DNA of 64,000 bases from Xanthomonas hortorum (GTDB lineage Bacteria; Pseudomonadota; Gammaproteobacteria; Xanthomonadales; Xanthomonadaceae). Under the pieces are notes generated by a model. It worked only from the letters and a program-made list of their open reading frames with translations. It did not search any database and was not told the DNA's origin. Of the stretch, positions 61,543-64,000 are shown in pieces. The stretch covers positions 2,119,001 through 2,183,000 of the forward strand of contig NZ_CP101417.1 of the NCBI RefSeq assembly GCF_024339125.1, read 5' to 3'. Numbering within the stretch: position 1 is the first letter of the stretch; each line of letters opens with the position of its first letter. Made by a program: the position numbers and the translations under genes.

Positions 61543-62555
61543 GCTATTGGTTGCCGGTGGTGTGGTTTGGCGTCATCGGCTTTGGCGTATTGATGTATGT
61601 GGTGCTGGATGGCTTTGTCTTGGGACTGGGCATGCTGGCGCCGTTCGCGCGCGACGAACAGGAAGTGGACTTGATGATGAACACCGCCGCGCCGATCTGG
61701 GACGGCAACGAGACCTGGCTGGTACTCGGTGGCGCCGGGTTGTTCGCAGCGTTTCCCGCTGCGTACGCGGTGATCCTGTCCGGGCTGTATCTGCCGGTGT
61801 TGTTGATGGTGATGGCGTTGGTGTTCCGCGGCGTGGCCTTCGAGTTCCGCTTCAAAGCGCAACGCTCGCGACAGCTTTGGACGCTGTCGTTCATCGCGGG
61901 CTCGATCCTCACCGCATTCGCGCAAGGCATCATTCTGGGCGCGCTGGTGGAGGGTATGGCACTGGAAAATGGGCGCTACGTCGGCGGGGTGTTCGGCTGG
62001 TTCAGCCCGTTCACCATCCTCACCGGTGCAGCCTTGGTGTTCGGCTATGCGCTGCTCGGCAGCACTTGGTTGATCCTCAAGACCGAGGGACGCACGCACA
62101 CCCTGGCGCGCCAGTTGACCAAGCCGCTGGTCGGGGTGGTGGTGACCTTTCTGGTGCTGGTCAGCGCGTGGCTGCCGTTCCTGAGTTCGCACGTGATGGC
62201 GCGCTGGTTCGCGGGTGGCAGCTTCTGGTGGTTGTCGCCCATCCCGGTGGTGACCGCAGCGGTGGCACTTACGTTATGGCGCAGCAGCGACCGCTCACGC
62301 AGCGACGCCTCGCCATTTCTGCTGACGCTGGCGATCTTCGTGCTGGGTTTTATCGGGTTGGTGCTGGGCATGTGGCCGTATCTGGTGCCGCCGAGCTATA
62401 CCATCTGGCAGGCAGCCGCGCCGCCTTCGTCGCAGATCTTCCCGTTGGTTGGCCTGGTCGTGCTATTGCCACTGGTGTTGGGATATACGGTGTGGTCGTA
62501 TCGCGTATTTCGCGGCAAGATCGCGGCGGATGTGGGCTATCACCATCACCACTGA
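61533..62555 (+). CDS. cydB: Cytochrome bd-type quinol oxidase subunit II
   Basis: A 340-aa protein with about nine helices and start MELSYWLPVVWFGVIGFGVLMYVVLDGFVLGLGML. Conserved WDGNETWLVLGGAGLFAAFP. Heme-free partner of subunit I. The protein ends in GYHHHH, a natural run of four histidines. ATG 61533 lies inside the 3' end of subunit I (10-base overlap). No small CydX-like frame was noticed directly downstream. Confidence 0.96.
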   Translation: MELSYWLPVVWFGVIGFGVLMYVVLDGFVLGLGMLAPFARDEQEVDLMMNTAAPIWDGNETWLVLGGAGLFAAFPAAYAVILSGLYLPVLLMVMALVFRGVAFEFRFKAQRSRQLWTLSFIAGSILTAFAQGIILGALVEGMALENGRYVGGVFGWFSPFTILTGAALVFGYALLGSTWLILKTEGRTHTLARQLTKPLVGVVVTFLVLVSAWLPFLSSHVMARWFAGGSFWWLSPIPVVTAAVALTLWRSSDRSRSDASPFLLTLAIFVLGFIGLVLGMWPYLVPPSYTIWQAAAPPSSQIFPLVGLVVLLPLVLGYTVWSYRVFRGKIAADVGYHHHH

Positions 62556-62621
62556 GCGAACTTCAGCGCCGCGCCGCATGGAATGCCGGCATGACGTCGC
62601 CGCGCAGTAGCGCTGAAAATA

Positions 62622-62645
62622 CAACGCCCGCATCTGCGGGCGTTG
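62622..62645. terminator. Perfect hairpin after the cytochrome bd genes
   Basis: CAACGCCCGCA and TGCGGGCGTTG pair fully with two loop bases, between the oxidase operon and a convergent small gene. Probably terminates both directions; flanking T runs are short. Confidence 0.7.
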
Positions 62646-62668
62646 TGCTATCGAATTGCGGGGCGGCC

Positions 62669-62854
62669 TCAGCGTTTTTCCGAGCCGTCCGGCCGTTCGT
62701 AATCGTGCTCCGGGTCGGCCTTGTTCACGTCACGGTCCTCGTCGGGCATGTCGTGCACCTTCCAGTCCGCATCTTCGTTGCGTCGTTCCTGCGGCGTAAA
62801 CGGCTTGCTCTGATCGGCGTCAGGGCCCCATGGTTTCTTCGGCTCGTTCCCCAT
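62669..62854 (-). CDS. Small acidic hydrophilic protein, 61 aa
   Basis: Starts MGNEPKKPWGPDADQSKPFTPQERRNEDADWKVHDMPDED; no hydrophobic segment and very charged. GGAG is placed six bases upstream of ATG 62854; two in-frame ATGs lie shortly before it. Unknown function. Confidence 0.55.
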   Translation of the reverse strand: MGNEPKKPWGPDADQSKPFTPQERRNEDADWKVHDMPDEDRDVNKADPEHDYERPDGSEKR

Positions 62855-62989
62855 CTGCATCTCCTGCGTCACGGTGTGCTATCACGCTAGGCAAAGACCC
62901 ATTGCAGTGCGGTGAACGAAGCTGTGTGGTGGTGTGAAGTACTGCCGGCTTGGTCCGCATGCTGGTCGCGGGCGAGCTTGCCGCCACCG

Positions 62990-63631
62990 TCAGCCGCCGG
63001 TCTGTGAATGAGGAGCTTCCACCGGCTTGGATTGTGGCGAGTCCTTCTGCCGCAGCCAGATCGTCAAGACCACCAGCGAGAACACCGCAAGAAATTCGCT
63101 CTGCCAGTTCTGCATCGACTCGAACCAGAACCCGGCATCGGTGAAGTGGTCGAGCATACTGATCGGCTGCAGGCCCTTCTGTGCACGCTTCAGCAGCTCC
63201 AGTCGCCAGCTACCGATCAGATGCAACACAAAGCTCATCAGGAACAGGATGCCGAAGGCGATCGCCAGCGAATGTTCGTACAGTCGCAGCCATATCCCGC
63301 CGGCACGTGCCGGCCACGGCGCAGGACCGGGTTTGATCGACGTGTGCTCCTCATCTGGATCGAGCGGGCGAGATTCCGCCGACCCCACCTGACGCAACGT
63401 GACCGTCAACAGCACGTACATGCCCATCTGCAGAAATTCGCTCTCCCAGTTTTCGAACAACGCAGACATGAAGTGCGGGCTGTGCAGATAGGCCGCCAAC
63501 TGCAGCGTCGGCAATCCCTGCTCGCGCAGCTCTGTGTTGTACGCATGGAGCCCAGCATAGATCTGGCAACCGATAAAGAACAAGGTCAGCGCAAGCAGAC
63601 ACAACGATAGCCCGTGACGACGCAAGAACAT
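62990..63631 (-). CDS. DUF6766-like membrane protein
   Basis: A 213-aa protein with four hydrophobic segments (LSLCLLALTLFFIGCQIYAG; FLQMGMYVLLTVTLRQVG; LAIAFGILFLMSFVLHLIGSW; FLAVFSLVVLTIWLRQK) and two similar halves, each with a conserved W-x-SEFLQ/SEFLA element (FENWESEFLQMG; MQNWQSEFLAVF). Looks like an internal duplication. ATG at 63631. Function unknown. Confidence 0.75.
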   Translation of the reverse strand: MFLRRHGLSLCLLALTLFFIGCQIYAGLHAYNTELREQGLPTLQLAAYLHSPHFMSALFENWESEFLQMGMYVLLTVTLRQVGSAESRPLDPDEEHTSIKPGPAPWPARAGGIWLRLYEHSLAIAFGILFLMSFVLHLIGSWRLELLKRAQKGLQPISMLDHFTDAGFWFESMQNWQSEFLAVFSLVVLTIWLRQKDSPQSKPVEAPHSQTGG

Positions 63632-63877
63632 GGAATGCCTCCTGACAATGTGCTTAGTATCAAATTCGCTGAGCAAGAACGCATGAAGCCCACAACGACG
63701 CGCGCGCCTCAACACAAGACGGCAACTGAACACACAACTGAGCCAGCCCTGCGTCGTTGCCAGCACACGCGCCGCCGACATCGCCTAGCCCGGATGTTTA
63801 CGTTTGCATGTCCACACTGGCCCTCAGCGCAGCACTCGCGCTTTGTACGTCAGTGAACCCAACGTCAGGAGAGGACC

Positions 63878-64000
63878 ATGCCCGTACCCAATTACCCGCG
63901 CCCGCCATTCAAGCCGCAGCAACAAGGCTTCCCGGGCCGCACCGAAAAGATGGACCCGCGTCCGGACCACGGTGAAGACAGCTACGTCGGCCATGGGCAA
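63878..64000 (+). CDS. Short-chain dehydrogenase/reductase, start of gene (cut by window end)
   Basis: The first 41 codons only: MPVPNYPRPPFKPQQQGFPGRTEKMDPRPDHGEDSYVGHGQ. This Pro-rich leader with DPRPDHGEDSYVG matches the N-terminal extension of YghA-like SDR oxidoreductases, in which the Rossmann fold follows. GGAGAGG precedes ATG 63878. Confidence 0.75.
   Translation, partial: MPVPNYPRPPFKPQQQGFPGRTEKMDPRPDHGEDSYVGHGQ

Overview
The window looks like chromosome of a plant-associated Xanthomonas. This is inferred from the high GC content, a cytochrome bd oxidase plus DUF-family gene set typical of xanthomonads, an N-myristoylation-type effector preceded by a PIP box (HrpX regulon), and IS407-like and IS5-like insertion sequences common in this genus. 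Species cannot be fixed from the sequence alone.

Region 1 (about 1-33,000) is accessory DNA. A tRNA with anticodon CAT (112-187) is followed by a P4-type integrase gene, the usual start of a tRNA-borne genomic island. The integrase has been split by a 22.6-kb structure (1409-24045): two 6171-bp direct copies of an IS21-family transposon, with a 7-bp target duplication (CCCAGAC) at the outer ends only. Each copy carries istA/istB and also passengers: a HrpX-type effector gene (N-terminus MGLCVSKP, PIP box and -10 box upstream), an unknown 345-aa gene, and a divergent 95-aa gene. Between the copies lies 10.3 kb of conjugative-plasmid DNA: the 3' end of an IncP-like trb operon (trbL' trbM trbN, a trbO-position gene, trbP/traX) with a perfect KorB-type operator, plasmid genes of unknown function, a NYN-domain protein, a small IS5-type MITE, an integron cassette bounded by two attC-like sites without an integron integrase, and a Tn3-type resolvase with its res region. 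The last codons of the integrase are cut again by an IS3-family (IS407-group) element. Removing both insertions rebuilds an intact 398-codon integrase. The island then carries a two-gene Hachiman-like defence operon (DUF1837-type nuclease plus Ski2-like helicase), about 1 kb without a recognisable gene, and an IS5-family element.

Region 2 (33,000-64,000) is ordinary chromosomal backbone: a secreted DNA/RNA nuclease; a porin, small periplasmic binding-like protein and chemoreceptor operon; a RidA/LysR divergent pair; an M14 carboxypeptidase divergent from an ABC exporter with two large-loop permeases and a TonB-dependent receptor; a four-gene DUF3348, DUF802 (MotA/ExbB-like with a long repeat tail), OmpA/MotB-like, DUF2894 operon; an MFS/LysR divergent pair; several small conserved proteins; a zinc alcohol dehydrogenase; a DUF4142 protein; cytochrome bd oxidase (two subunits); a DUF6766-like membrane protein; and the start of an SDR oxidoreductase.

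The most unusual content is the IS21-family transposon with a HrpX-controlled effector. It is present in two nearly identical copies (one base difference noticed), so it seems recently active, and it has captured plasmid DNA and landed in an island that also holds a phage-defence operon.
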